Source: Mycolicibacterium goodii (lineage in GTDB: Bacteria > Actinomycetota > Actinomycetes > Mycobacteriales > Mycobacteriaceae). From it: DNA of 64,000 bases. Position numbers and translations under genes: made by a program. Below, one piece after another: positions 8,298 to 17,385 of the stretch; position 1 is the first letter of the stretch; the number at the start of each line of letters is the position of its first letter. The DNA is taken from contig NZ_CP092364.2 in assembly GCF_022370755.2 (NCBI RefSeq), positions 4,030,001-4,094,000 of the forward strand, in the 5' to 3' direction. The notes under the pieces were generated by a model, which was given only the letters and a program-made list of their open reading frames with translations, did no database searches and was not told where the DNA came from.

Positions 8298-9299
8298 TCA
8301 CCGCACCACGATGGTGTGATCGCCACGGGCGACGAGTTCGCCGATCACCGGGGCGCCCGGGATCTCGCCTGCGATCAGCAGACCACCGGACGTCTGTGCG
8401 TCGGCGAGCAGCAGCGCTTCGTCCTCTTTCACCTCGGACACATCGATGTGCGGGCTCACCCACTCGAGGTTGCGCCGCGACCCACCGCTGACGAATCCGG
8501 CCGCGATCGCCTCGCGGGCCCCTTCCAGATAGGGCACAGCTTTCGAGTCGATCACCGCCGTCACCCCACTGGCGCGGGCCAGCTTGTGCAGATGCCCGAG
8601 CAGGCCGAAACCGGTGACATCCGTGGCACATTCGACACCGGCGGCGAGTGCCGCAGCCGAGGCCGCGGCGTTCAGGGTCGTCATCGCCTCGATCGCTTGG
8701 GGAAACACTTCACCGGTGGCCTTGTGCCTGCTGTTGAGCACACCGATGCCGAGTGGCTTCGTCAGCGACAACGGCACACCGGGTTTACCGGAATCGTTGC
8801 GTAACAACCGCTTCGGATCGGCGATGCCCGTGACGGCCAGGCCGTACTTGGGTTCGGGATCGTCCACGCTGTGTCCGCCCGCGAGATGGCAACCGGCCGC
8901 CGCACAGACATCGAGACCGCCGCGCAGGGTCTCCGCGGCCAACTCGAACGGCAGCACATCGCGCGGCCACCCCAGCAGGTTCACCGCCACCACCGGTCGC
9001 CCGCCCATGGCGTAGACGTCAGACAGCGCGTTGGTCGCCGCGATCCGGCCCCAGTCGTACGCGTCGTCGACGACGGGTGTGAAGAAATCCGTCGTTGCGA
9101 TCAACGCGGTGTCGCCGTCGATCCGCACCGCGGCCGCGTCATCACCGTCGTCGAGTCCGACGATCAGCTCACCGAGCGGATCCTTCGGATCGGCGTGGGT
9201 CAGCCCGCGTACCACGTCCTCCAATTCGCCGGGCGGAATCTTGCAGGCACAGCCGCCACCATGGGCGTATTGGGTCAGTCGGTACGTCATGAAGACCAT
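8298..9299 (-). CDS. selD: Selenophosphate synthetase SelD
   Basis: SelD makes selenophosphate from selenide and ATP, the selenium donor for selenocysteinyl-tRNA. With the start at ATG 9299 the product has 333 residues. The catalytic loop HGGGCACK places Cys17 and Lys20 exactly where E. coli SelD has them. The glycine-rich and Asp motifs (VGLDDGDDAAAV, TTDFFTPVVDDAYDWGRIAATNALSDVYAMGGRP) are typical. The active residue is Cys rather than Sec, so this SelD is not itself a selenoprotein. The open frame runs backward through the tRNA-Sec gene to 9578, but that extension is an artefact. ATG 9290 is an alternative start. The gene is divergent from tRNA-Sec/selA/selB with only 30 bases between. Confidence 0.95.
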   Translation of the reverse strand: MVFMTYRLTQYAHGGGCACKIPPGELEDVVRGLTHADPKDPLGELIVGLDDGDDAAAVRIDGDTALIATTDFFTPVVDDAYDWGRIAATNALSDVYAMGGRPVVAVNLLGWPRDVLPFELAAETLRGGLDVCAAAGCHLAGGHSVDDPEPKYGLAVTGIADPKRLLRNDSGKPGVPLSLTKPLGIGVLNSRHKATGEVFPQAIEAMTTLNAAASAAALAAGVECATDVTGFGLLGHLHKLARASGVTAVIDSKAVPYLEGAREAIAAGFVSGGSRRNLEWVSPHIDVSEVKEDEALLLADAQTSGGLLIAGEIPGAPVIGELVARGDHTIVVR

Positions 9300-9329
9300 G
9301 TTGCCTGTAATGATGGAGCGATGGGTCAG

Positions 9330-9424
9330 GGAGGCGTATCCGGTCTGGTGACCGGCGCGGTCTTCAAAATCGCTGAGCGGCAGTTTCTGCCGCTGGCGGG
9401 TTCGATTCCCGTCCGCCTCCGCCA
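9330..9424 (+). tRNA. selC: tRNA-Sec (anticodon UCA), CCA encoded
   Basis: The 95-base gene folds as a bacterial selenocysteine tRNA. The acceptor stem pairs 9330-9336 (GGAGGCG) with 9414-9420 (CGCCTCC), then discriminator G and encoded CCA. The D arm is the Sec-specific 6-bp stem with a 4-base loop (CCGGTC-TGGT-GACCGG). The anticodon stem/loop has anticodon TCA at 9364-9366 in CTTCAAA. The variable arm is very long (AGCGGCAG-TTT-CTGCCGCT, 8 bp). The T arm carries GGTTCGATTCC. It reads in-frame UGA as Sec together with SelB. It starts 30 bases from the divergent selD start and ends 24 bases before selA. Confidence 0.97.
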
Positions 9425-9448
9425 TCGAATGCCAGGACCGCTCCTCCA

Positions 9449-10729
9449 ATGACTGATCCCCGTCGCCGGGTGCCCCGCACCGACACGCTGCTGGCCGATC
9501 CGCGCCTCGCCGCGGCCGAGCAGGTGCTGGGACGCGCGCTGGTGAAATCCGTGATCGCCGAAGCACAGCAGAAGGCACGCGCCGGTCAAATACCTCCTGA
9601 GCAGGTCGCCGACGCCGCCGTCGCCGCCCTGCCGACCGGCGCGACGAGCCTGCGACCGGTCATCAACGCCACCGGCGTCGTCGTACACACGAACCTGGGC
9701 CGGGCACCGCTGTCGCGCGCCGCGATCGACGCCGTCGTCACCGCCAGCGGCGCCACCGACGTCGAATTCGACCTGGAGGCCGGCCGCCGGGCCCGGCGGG
9801 GCCGCGGAGCGTTGGCCGCACTCACCCGAGCCGTCCCCGATGCGGGTGCGGCCCACGTCGTGAACAACAACGCCGCGGCCCTGCTGCTGGCGGCGATGGC
9901 TCTTGCGCCGGGCAAGGAGATGATCGTCAGCCGCGGTGAGCTGATCGAGATCGGCGACGGCTTCCGTCTGCCCGCGTTGATGGAATCGACGGGGTCGCGC
10001 ATCCGCGAGGTCGGTACCACAAACCGCACCCACCTCCGCGATTACGCCGACGCGATCGGCCCCGACACCGGTTTCGTGCTCAAGGTGCACCCTTCGAATT
10101 ACTCCGTCAGCGGATTCACGTCCTCGGTGCCGGTGTCCGAACTCGCCCATCTCGACGCGCCGCTGGTGGTCGACATCGGGTCGGGCCTGCTGACGCCCCA
10201 TCCGCTGCTGCCGGATGAACCCGATGCCACGACGATGCTGCGCGACGGCGCCGACCTGGTCACCGCCTCGGGCGACAAGCTGCTGGGCGGGCCGCAGGCC
10301 GGCCTGCTGTTCGGCCGCGAGGATCTGATCGAGCGGCTGCGCAGACATCCGGCAGCGCGGGCATTACGCGTCGACAAGATGACGCTTGCCGCACTGGAGG
10401 CGACACTGACCGGTCCCCCGGCGCCGGTCGCGCAGGCGTTGAGCGTCGACGTCGAATCCCTGCGTGCGCGGGCAGGCTTGCTGGCCGCTCTGCTCTCGGA
10501 TGCGAAGGCCGTGGACTGCATCGCGGCCGTGGGTGGTGGCGGCGCTCCCGGTGTCGAATTGCCCAGCGCGGCGGTCAGTCTGCCCGAGGCGTATGCCGCG
10601 CCGCTGCGGGTGGGCAACCCGTCGGTCGTCGGGCGGCTCGAGAACGGACGCTGCCTGCTGGACCTGCGCACCGTCGCCCCCGAGGACGACGGGAAGCTGG
10701 TCGAAGCAGTCCGATCATGTTCGTTGTAG
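9449..10729 (+). CDS. selA: L-seryl-tRNA(Sec) selenium transferase SelA
   Basis: SelA converts Ser-tRNA(Sec) to Sec-tRNA(Sec) using selenophosphate; it is a PLP enzyme of the cytosol. The product has 426 residues. Family hallmarks are INATGVVVHTNLGRAPLS, the NNNAAALLLA motif, HPSNYSVSGFT and the PLP lysine in TASGDKLLGGPQAG (Lys277, equivalent to E. coli Lys295). The ATG lies only 24 bases after the tRNA-Sec CCA end, without a clear Shine-Dalgarno sequence, suggesting cotranscription with the tRNA. The 3' end overlaps selB by 13 bases. Confidence 0.96.
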   Translation: MTDPRRRVPRTDTLLADPRLAAAEQVLGRALVKSVIAEAQQKARAGQIPPEQVADAAVAALPTGATSLRPVINATGVVVHTNLGRAPLSRAAIDAVVTASGATDVEFDLEAGRRARRGRGALAALTRAVPDAGAAHVVNNNAAALLLAAMALAPGKEMIVSRGELIEIGDGFRLPALMESTGSRIREVGTTNRTHLRDYADAIGPDTGFVLKVHPSNYSVSGFTSSVPVSELAHLDAPLVVDIGSGLLTPHPLLPDEPDATTMLRDGADLVTASGDKLLGGPQAGLLFGREDLIERLRRHPAARALRVDKMTLAALEATLTGPPAPVAQALSVDVESLRARAGLLAALLSDAKAVDCIAAVGGGGAPGVELPSAAVSLPEAYAAPLRVGNPSVVGRLENGRCLLDLRTVAPEDDGKLVEAVRSCSL

Positions 10730-12426
10730 CGACCGCCGGTCATGTCGACCACGGGAAATCCACTCTGGTGCACCGCCTTACCGGCATGTGGCCGGACCGC
10801 CTCGCCGAGGAGCAGCGACGCGGCCTGACGATCGATCTGGGCTTCGCATGGACGACGATCGATGGCCGCGACATCGCCTTCGTCGATGTTCCGGGCCACG
10901 AGCGGTTCGTCGGGAACATGTTGGCCGGGGTGGGCCCGGTGCCTGCCGCGATGTTCGTCGTCGCCGCCACCGAAGGCTGGATGCCCCAGTCCGAGGAGCA
11001 TTTCGCCGCGTTGGAAGCGCTGGGTGTACGGCACACCCTCGTGGTGATCAGCAAGACCGACCTGGCCGATCCGTCCCGCGCCATCGCCGAAGTCCGCGAC
11101 CGCATTCCGGAGGCGCCGGTGGTGCTCGGCACCGACCTGGATGCGGTGCGTGCCGGGTTGGTGACCCTGGTTGATCAATTGCCCACTCCTGCCGTCGAAT
11201 CCGATGTGCGGCTGTGGGTCGACCGTTCGTTCACAGTGCGTGGCGCGGGCACCGTGGTGACGGGAACGCTTGCGGCGGGGACGATCCGCCTCGGCGATCA
11301 ACTCGAACACGATGGGCGACTGATCACCGTGCGGGGACTGCAGTCCCTCGGCCGGGATGTGGACGCGGTGACGGGGGTGGCACGCGTAGCGGTGAATCTG
11401 CGTGGTGTGGATCGGCAGAGCATCCGTCGCGGCGATGCCATCCGCACCCCGGGTGCGTGGTTGGACACCTCCGAGATCGACGTCGTGTTGCGCTCCGCGA
11501 GCAAGCTGCATCAGCGGTTGACGCTGCACGTCGGTTCGGCCTCGGTATCCGTACACGTTCGACCGCTCGGAGATGTCGGTGCGCGCCTGCGTCTCACGCG
11601 GGCTCTGCCGTTGCGCATCGGCGATGTCGGGTTGTTGCGCGATCCCGGCGCGCATCGCATCGTCGCCGGCATCGAGGTGCTCGACGTTCGGCCGGCGCCT
11701 CTGCGCCGACGCGGTGACGCCCGAGCCAGGGCCGCTGAGCTCGCGACCGGTCGGGTCGCGCCGCCGGTCTGTGCCCGGATCCAAGATCTGCGCGCCATGG
11801 GTTTCGATGTGGTCGGCGAGCGCGTCGCCGACTGGGTGGTCTCCCCCGGTTGGTGGGCTGAGCGACGCCGACTCGCGCTCGCGGCTGTGGATCGCTGGGC
11901 CGCCGGGCATGACATCGCGGCGGGCATGCCATTCGAGACCCTGCGGCAGCAGATCGGGTTACCGGCCGTGGACCTGGTGCCTGCGTTGCTTCACGGTGCG
12001 GGTCTGCAGGTGCGCGACGGGCTCGTGCGGCGGCCGGGAGCAGACTTGCCACCGCGGGTCGACAAGGCCGTGCGGACCGTGCGGGAGTGGCTGGCGGCCG
12101 AACCGTTCCGCGCCCCCGAAGCCGACGAACTGACCGAGTTGAGTTTGGGTCCCAAGGAACTCGCCGCGGCGGTGCGCGCCGGCAGGCTCACCCGGATCGC
12201 CGACGGCGTCGTGCTCGGACCTGATGCCTTCGACCGTGCGGCGGAGATTCTCACGGGCTTGCCGCAGCCGTTCAGTGTCGCGGAGGCCAAGCGCGCCCTG
12301 AACACCACTCGACGGGTGGCCGTGCCCCTGCTCGAACAGCTCGACGCGCGCGGGGTCACCAAACGTGCGGACGACGGGACGCGCACGGTCCGCGTCTGCC
12401 GTGCGGACGCTGATCACGTCGGTTGA
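10717..12426 (+). CDS. selB: Selenocysteine-specific elongation factor SelB
   Basis: SelB is the dedicated EF-Tu-like GTPase that carries Sec-tRNA to UGA codons marked by a SECIS hairpin. The 569-residue protein begins MFVVATAGHVDHGKST, with the P-loop at residues 7-14. It continues with the G2/G3 motifs (RGLTIDLGF, DVPGHERFV) and G4 (SKTD). Two beta-barrel domains follow (LWVDRSFTVRGAGTVVTGTL). The C-terminal ~230 residues hold winged-helix repeats that bind the SECIS RNA (e.g. GLPQPFSVAEAKRALNTTRR). It overlaps selA by 13 bases, so tRNA-Sec, selA and selB form one unit. Its last 13 bases overlap tail to tail with the HNH gene. Confidence 0.96.
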   Translation: MFVVATAGHVDHGKSTLVHRLTGMWPDRLAEEQRRGLTIDLGFAWTTIDGRDIAFVDVPGHERFVGNMLAGVGPVPAAMFVVAATEGWMPQSEEHFAALEALGVRHTLVVISKTDLADPSRAIAEVRDRIPEAPVVLGTDLDAVRAGLVTLVDQLPTPAVESDVRLWVDRSFTVRGAGTVVTGTLAAGTIRLGDQLEHDGRLITVRGLQSLGRDVDAVTGVARVAVNLRGVDRQSIRRGDAIRTPGAWLDTSEIDVVLRSASKLHQRLTLHVGSASVSVHVRPLGDVGARLRLTRALPLRIGDVGLLRDPGAHRIVAGIEVLDVRPAPLRRRGDARARAAELATGRVAPPVCARIQDLRAMGFDVVGERVADWVVSPGWWAERRRLALAAVDRWAAGHDIAAGMPFETLRQQIGLPAVDLVPALLHGAGLQVRDGLVRRPGADLPPRVDKAVRTVREWLAAEPFRAPEADELTELSLGPKELAAAVRAGRLTRIADGVVLGPDAFDRAAEILTGLPQPFSVAEAKRALNTTRRVAVPLLEQLDARGVTKRADDGTRTVRVCRADADHVG

Positions 12427-13838
12427 CAGTCGGATTCGTGGTCTCCGTCGTCGTTCGTGCCGCCGGACTTGCCGTCGCTGCCGCCGCCGTTGTCTTTGAG
12501 GTAGGTCTGTGGGTGGTGGTAGGTGTTGACGCGTTGTTGGCCGCGGTCGAGGAGTTCGGGTGGGATCCATTCGCAGCGGCCCTGGTCGTTGATGCGGGTT
12601 TTCCATTTGGTGGGGCCGACGCTGCGGTTGTCGGACGGGCAGGCGAGGGTCAGGGCGTCGGCGTCGGTGAGTCCGCCGTCGGCGTAGTCGGTGTTGGCGT
12701 GATGGGCCTGGCAGCGGTAGCCGCTGGCGGTGCAGCCGGGGCGGGAGCAGCCGCGGTCGCGTCCCCAGATGGCCAGGCGTTGACCGGCACTGGCGGTGCG
12801 CCGCGCTCTCCCCAGGTAGAGCGGGATTCCGGTGTGTTCGTCGTAGACGGCGAGGTAGTGATGGGCTTGAGAGGCCAGGCGGATGAGATCTGCCATGGGC
12901 AGTTTGGTGCCGCCGGCGCTCACCACCACGCCGGCACCTTTTTCGAGTTCCTGGAGGGTGGTGGTGATCAGGAGGGTGGCGGGTAGTCCGTTGATGTGCC
13001 CGAGATCCTTGGTGGCGAGCAGTTGATGAAGGGCGGTGAGCATGGCGTCGTGGCGGCGTTGGGCCACGGTGCGGTCGTCGTTGTCGATCTGCTCCTGGCT
13101 CGGGGTGCCGGATATGCAGGGGTTGGGGTCGGCGGGGTTGCACATGCCGGGAGCGCCCAGTTTCTCCTCGATGGGCTCGAAGGCGGCCTTGAACTCGGCC
13201 GTGACATTCCCACGCACGGTGTAGGACCCGTCGGGCTGTTGCCGCCCGAAGGTGATCCCGCGCGTGCTCTTGCATACGTCTTCGGGTGGTACCGGGCCGT
13301 CCTGGTCGAGGAGGTACAGGGCGTGGTCGGCGGCCTGGCGCACGGTCTCGGGACTCGCGCCCACACCGCCGGCGACCAATCGTTCTTCGAGCCGGCTTTG
13401 TTGCTCAAGGCTGATCCAGTCGGGGCATTTCTTGAAGAACGTGAGCAGTTCGGTGATGTGGTCGGGGGTGAGCCAGCCACCGGCCTGGGCCGCGGCCACA
13501 TGCTCGCGCTTGGGCGCCAGGACCTCGCCGGTGAGCGAGATCCGCGGGCCGAGTTCGAGGGCGTCGGCGCAGCGGCGGTTGGCTTCCTTGCCCGAGATTC
13601 CCAGCCGTGCCTGGAGGACTTCGCGCCACGATTTGGCGCCGAGTGCGGCGGGGGTGGTCTGCTCACATAACGCGGCGATGGCGCGGTGTTCGGCGGCGGG
13701 GGTCAGGTTGCGCACGTCTTGCAGACCGGCACACACGTCCAACAATTCCGCTTCCGACAGTGCACCGTAGGGCAGGGCGAGCACGTCGGCGATCGCGGCT
13801 TTCAACGCCGCGATCGTCGTGCCGACCCCATTTTCCAT
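12414..13838 (-). CDS. DUF222 / HNH endonuclease (13E12 repeat family), SOS-controlled
   Basis: The start at ATG 13838 gives 474 residues. An upstream in-frame ATG (13907) exists, but a LexA box and -10 element lie directly before 13838. The N-terminal ~330 residues are the DUF222 (13E12) domain, from AELLDVCAGLQDVRNLTPAAEHRAI onward. The C-terminal HNH nuclease segment reads RDRGCSRPGCTASGYRCQAHH, then LACPSDNRSVGPTKWKT; its CxxPGC plus HH core is typical. The tail is Gly/Asp-rich. Family members are abundant in mycobacteria, often as mobile or recombining repeats, and several M. tuberculosis copies are DNA-damage induced. The exact role is unknown. It separates selB from the formate dehydrogenase operon and could be an insertion into a once continuous selenium locus. 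Confidence 0.9.
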   Translation of the reverse strand: MENGVGTTIAALKAAIADVLALPYGALSEAELLDVCAGLQDVRNLTPAAEHRAIAALCEQTTPAALGAKSWREVLQARLGISGKEANRRCADALELGPRISLTGEVLAPKREHVAAAQAGGWLTPDHITELLTFFKKCPDWISLEQQSRLEERLVAGGVGASPETVRQAADHALYLLDQDGPVPPEDVCKSTRGITFGRQQPDGSYTVRGNVTAEFKAAFEPIEEKLGAPGMCNPADPNPCISGTPSQEQIDNDDRTVAQRRHDAMLTALHQLLATKDLGHINGLPATLLITTTLQELEKGAGVVVSAGGTKLPMADLIRLASQAHHYLAVYDEHTGIPLYLGRARRTASAGQRLAIWGRDRGCSRPGCTASGYRCQAHHANTDYADGGLTDADALTLACPSDNRSVGPTKWKTRINDQGRCEWIPPELLDRGQQRVNTYHHPQTYLKDNGGGSDGKSGGTNDDGDHESDCQPT

Positions 13839-13841
13839 GAG

Positions 13842-13857
13842 TCGAACACTAGTTCGA
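13842..13857 (-). promoter_or_regulatory. LexA (SOS) box with overlapping -10 element
   Basis: TCGAAC-ACTA-GTTCGA is a perfect match to the mycobacterial SOS box TCGAAC-N4-GTTCGA. It ends four bases before the ATG of the HNH gene. On the minus strand a TANNNT -10 hexamer (TAGTGT, 13851-13846) lies inside the box at -13 to -8 relative to the start codon. A leaderless transcript beginning at the ATG, blocked directly by LexA, is therefore likely. Confidence 0.85.
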
Positions 13858-13954
13858 CACACCGACAGAAACTGCCGCCGTGAGACGCCTGTGATCAATG
13901 GGTTCACATTGACGAAAGTGATTGTTGTACAGGCGAAATAGCGGCAGGTGCGTG

Positions 13955-13981
13955 CGCACGCTCACCGTCGACGAGCGTGCG
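13955..13981. repeat. Inverted repeat between the HNH gene and the formate dehydrogenase operon
   Basis: CGCACGCTC and GAGCGTGCG pair over nine bases around the loop ACCGTCGAC (13964-13972). It sits mid-way in the 280-base divergent region between HNH and fdhF. It could be an operator for the dehydrogenase operon or a chance hairpin. No -35/-10 pair could be fixed for the + strand; a GGAGG Shine-Dalgarno sequence precedes fdhF at about 14110. Confidence 0.45.
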
Positions 13982-14118
13982 CCGACTGCTGCCAGAACCC
14001 GGCGTGTCGACCGTCAGACACGCACACTCGCGGTGCCAGGGCGACACAACCGCGCGAACTTCCAGGCGACAATCAGCCGTCGGTGGTTGGATCGGTAGCG
14101 GATGGGTAGGAGGACGGT

Positions 14119-17100
14119 ATGGAGTTCCGGAAGTTGATCGAGTCCTGGCCCGTGTACCGGCAGATCACCGGTGCCGATCAGCTGGGGCGTGGGAAAGCCG
14201 CGCAGTCGAGGCGCTCGCTGACCCTGACGCCGCGAACCGCCGAGGCCGACCACATCGCGCATTCGGTGTGCCCGTTCTGCGCCGTCGGGTGCGCCCAGAA
14301 GGTCTACGTCAAAGACGGCAAGGTCACGCAGATCGAAGGCAACCCGGACAGCCCGATCTCGCGGGGCCGTCTGTGCCCTAAGGGGTCTGCGAGCAAGCAA
14401 CTCGTCACCGGCCCGCAGCGGCTCACGAAGATCAAGTACCGCGCGCCGTACGCGACGGAATGGCAGGAGCTCGATCTCGAAACCGCCATGCAGATGGTCG
14501 CCGACCGTGTGCTCGATGCCCGCGAGAAGGGCTGGCAGCAGTTCGACAAGGACCGCAACACGCTGCGCCGCACCATGGGCATCGCGAGCCTCGGCGGCGC
14601 GACGCTGGACAACGAAGAGAACTATCTGATCAAGAAACTTTTCACCGCCCTGGGGGCCTTACAGATCGAGAACCAGGCGCGTATTTGACACAGCGCCACG
14701 GTTCCCGGTCTGGGAGCCTCCTTCGGTCGCGGCGGGGCGACGGACTATCAGCAGGACCTCGTCAACTCGGACTTCATCGTCATCATGGGCAGCAACATGG
14801 CCGAGGCCCATCCCGTCGGGTTCCAGTGGGTGATGGAGGCCAAATCTCGCGGCACCGAGGTCGTCCACATCGACCCGCGGTTCACCCGCACCAGCGCACT
14901 CGCGGACCGGCATGTCCCGCTGCGCGCCGGCACTGACATCGCGTTCCTGGGCGGGGTGATCAACTACATCCTGTCCAACGAGCTTGACTTCCGGGAGTAC
15001 GTCACCGCGTACACGAACGCGTCGTTCATCGTCGACGAGCATTTCCAGGACGCAGAGGACCTCGACGGGCTGTTCTCGGGCTATGACGAGGCCACGGCGT
15101 CGTACGACACGTCGACCTGGCAGTACGAGCGCACCGACGCCGAGGAGGACGGCGCGGACGCCAAGGAACGCTCGGTGCCGTACCAGTCGGGCTCCGGCGG
15201 ACCCCCGTTGGAGGGCGCGGCGCGTGAGATCCCGAACGACCCGACGCTGCAACACCCCCGGTGCGTGTACCAGATCCTCAAGCGGCACTACGCCCGCTAC
15301 ACCCCGGAGATGGTCGAGCGGGTCTGCGGCGTGCCTGCCGAGCGGTTCGTGGAGATCGCCAGGAAGTGGACCGAGAATTCCAACCGCGAGCGCACCACGG
15401 CGCTCGTCTACAGCGTCGGATGGACACAGCACACGCTCGGCGCTCAGTTCATCCGTGCCGGGTCGATCATCCAGTTGCTGCTGGGCAACATCGGCAGGCC
15501 CGGCGGTGGGGTGTTCGCGTTGCGCGGGCATGCCAGCATCCAGGGTTCGACGGATGTGCCGACGCTGTTCAATCTGTTGCCCGGCTATCTGGCGATGCCG
15601 CACGCGGGCCAGGAGACACTGGCCGACTATCTCGACGACATCCGGAGCCGCAACCAGAAGGGCTTCTGGCACAACGCTGATGCCTACATGGTGTCGTTGC
15701 TCAAGGAGTACTGGGGCGACACCGCGACCGCCGACAACGACTTCTGCTTCGACTACCTGCCGAGAATCAACGGCGACCACGGCACCTACCGCACGGTCAT
15801 GGACATGGTCGACGGCAAGGTGTTCGGCTACTTCCTGCTCGGCCAGAACCCGGCGGTCGGTTCGGCGCACGGGCGCCTGCAGCGGCTGGGCATGGCCAAT
15901 CTGGACTGGCTCGTGGTGCGCGACCTCGTCGAGATCGAGAGCGCCACGTTCTGGAAGGACGGCCCCGAGACGGAGACGGGCGAGATCACCCCGCAGACGT
16001 GTCGTACCGAGGTGTTCCTGTTCCCGGCGGCGTCGCACGTCGAGAAGTCGGGGACGTTCACGCAGACACAACGCATGCTGCAGTGGCGCGAGCAGGCCGT
16101 CGAGCCTCCCGGCGACGCACGCAGCGAGCTGTGGTTCTTCTATCACTTGGGCCGCATCCTGCGCGAAAAGCTCGCCGGCTCGACCGATGAACGCGACCGC
16201 CCGCTGCTCGATTTGTGGTGGGACTACGAACTCCACGGTGACGAACCCTCCGGCGAGGACGTGCTGCGGCGCATGAACGGCGTCGACCTCACCACCGGCC
16301 GGGCCGTCGACAATTACCTGTCTCTGAAGGCCGATGGCACCACGGCATGCGGATGCTGGATCTACAGCGGCGTGTACGCGGGCGATGTGAACCAGTCCGC
16401 GCGGCGCACGCCGCACACCCAGCAGGGCCCCTACGACAACGAGTGGGGCTGGACCTGGCCGATGAACCGGCGCGTGCTCTACAACCGCGCGTCGGCCGAT
16501 CCGCAGGGCCGCCCGTGGAGTGAGCGCAAGAAACTCGTCTGGTGGGACGAGAGCAAGGGCGAATGGACGGGGTACGACGTCCCCGACTTCGAGAAGAACA
16601 AGCCACCCGACTACCGTCCGGAACCGGGCGCGGTGGGCGTCGAGGCCCTGCGCGGCGACGACGCGTTCGTGATGCAGGCCGACGGCAAGGCGTGGCTGTT
16701 CGCCCCGAGCGGGGTGGCCGACGGCCCGTTGCCGACGCACTACGAGCCCCACGAGTCGCCGGTGCGCAACCCGCTGTATCGCCAGCAGGCCAACCCGGCC
16801 CGCAAAGTGTATGGGCGGGAGGACAATCCGTCGAACCCCTCATGGCCCGATGCACACGGCGACGTGTTCCCGTTCGTGTTCACCGCCGCCCGGCTGACCG
16901 AGCATCACACCGCCGGCGGCATGAGCCGCCAGCTGCCGTACCTCGCCGAGTTGCAGCCCGCGCTGTTCGTCGAGGTGTCGCCCGAACTCGCACGGATGCG
17001 CGGCCTGAAGCACATGGACTGGGCACATGTCGTCACCAGCCGGGCCGCCGTGGATGCCCGCGTGTTCGTGACCGACCGGATGCGTCCGCTTCGCGTCGAA

Positions 17101-17385
17101 GACCATGTGGTGCATCAGATCTGGATGCCATATCACTGGGGCAGCGTCGGTCTCGTCGACGGCGATGTGGTCAACGATCTGCTCGGGGTGGTCGCGGACC
17201 CCAATGTGTTCATCCAGGAGAGCAAGGTCGCGACGTGTGACATCCAGCCCGGTCGGCGGCCGCGCGGACCCCAGCTGCTGGACTATCTGCGTGAATACCG
17301 CGAGCGGGCGCAGATCACGACGAAGACGGGTACCAGACTGGACACCACCGGGGTAGCACCCGACCACATCGAGGAGTCGTCATGA
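14119..17385 (+). CDS. fdhF: Formate dehydrogenase alpha subunit, selenoprotein (Sec190 by UGA recoding)
   Basis: The gene is a single frame of 1089 codons interrupted only by TGA at 14686-14688, which is codon 190. The context ...ARI-U-HSATVPGLGASFGRGG matches the Sec-His active site of molybdenum formate dehydrogenases (Sec140-His141 in E. coli FdhH). The N-terminal 4Fe-4S motif is Cys51-x2-Cys54-x3-Cys58 ... Cys86-x-Lys88. The body is the molybdopterin oxidoreductase fold; the C-terminal molydopterin-binding domain includes EHHTAGGMSRQLPYLAELQP. It oxidises formate to CO2 and passes electrons to the beta subunit. No Tat signal is visible (residues 31-32 RR lack a following hydrophobic segment), so it probably acts in the cytosol. 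ATGA overlap with the next gene. It is not a pseudogene: a SECIS hairpin follows the UGA and all Sec factors lie upstream. Confidence 0.95.
14686..14718 (+). promoter_or_regulatory. UGA-Sec codon and bacterial SECIS hairpin
   Basis: After UGA (14686-14688) and an 11-base spacer, GGTTCCC (14700-14706) pairs with GGGAGCC (14712-14718) over seven base pairs, one of them G-U. The loop is GGTCT (14707-14711). The GGUCU loop and the 11-base distance are the features of E. coli fdhF SECIS that SelB recognises. The stem also codes for the conserved residues after Sec. Confidence 0.9.

Noticed and set aside
9300..9578. N-terminal extension of SelD
   Set aside because: It would read backward through the tRNA-Sec gene; Cys17/Lys20 numbering fits the start at 9299.
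11959..13275. 438-codon minus-strand ORF over selB and the HNH gene
   Set aside because: Arg/Pro/His-rich shadow overlapping two clear genes.
14686..14688. TGA as a nonsense mutation splitting the formate dehydrogenase gene
   Set aside because: Frame and domain continue on both sides, the codon is at the known Sec position, a SECIS hairpin follows and the Sec machinery is adjacent.
14659..16752. 697-codon antisense ORF over fdhF
   Set aside because: Shadow of the dehydrogenase frame with no recognisable domain.
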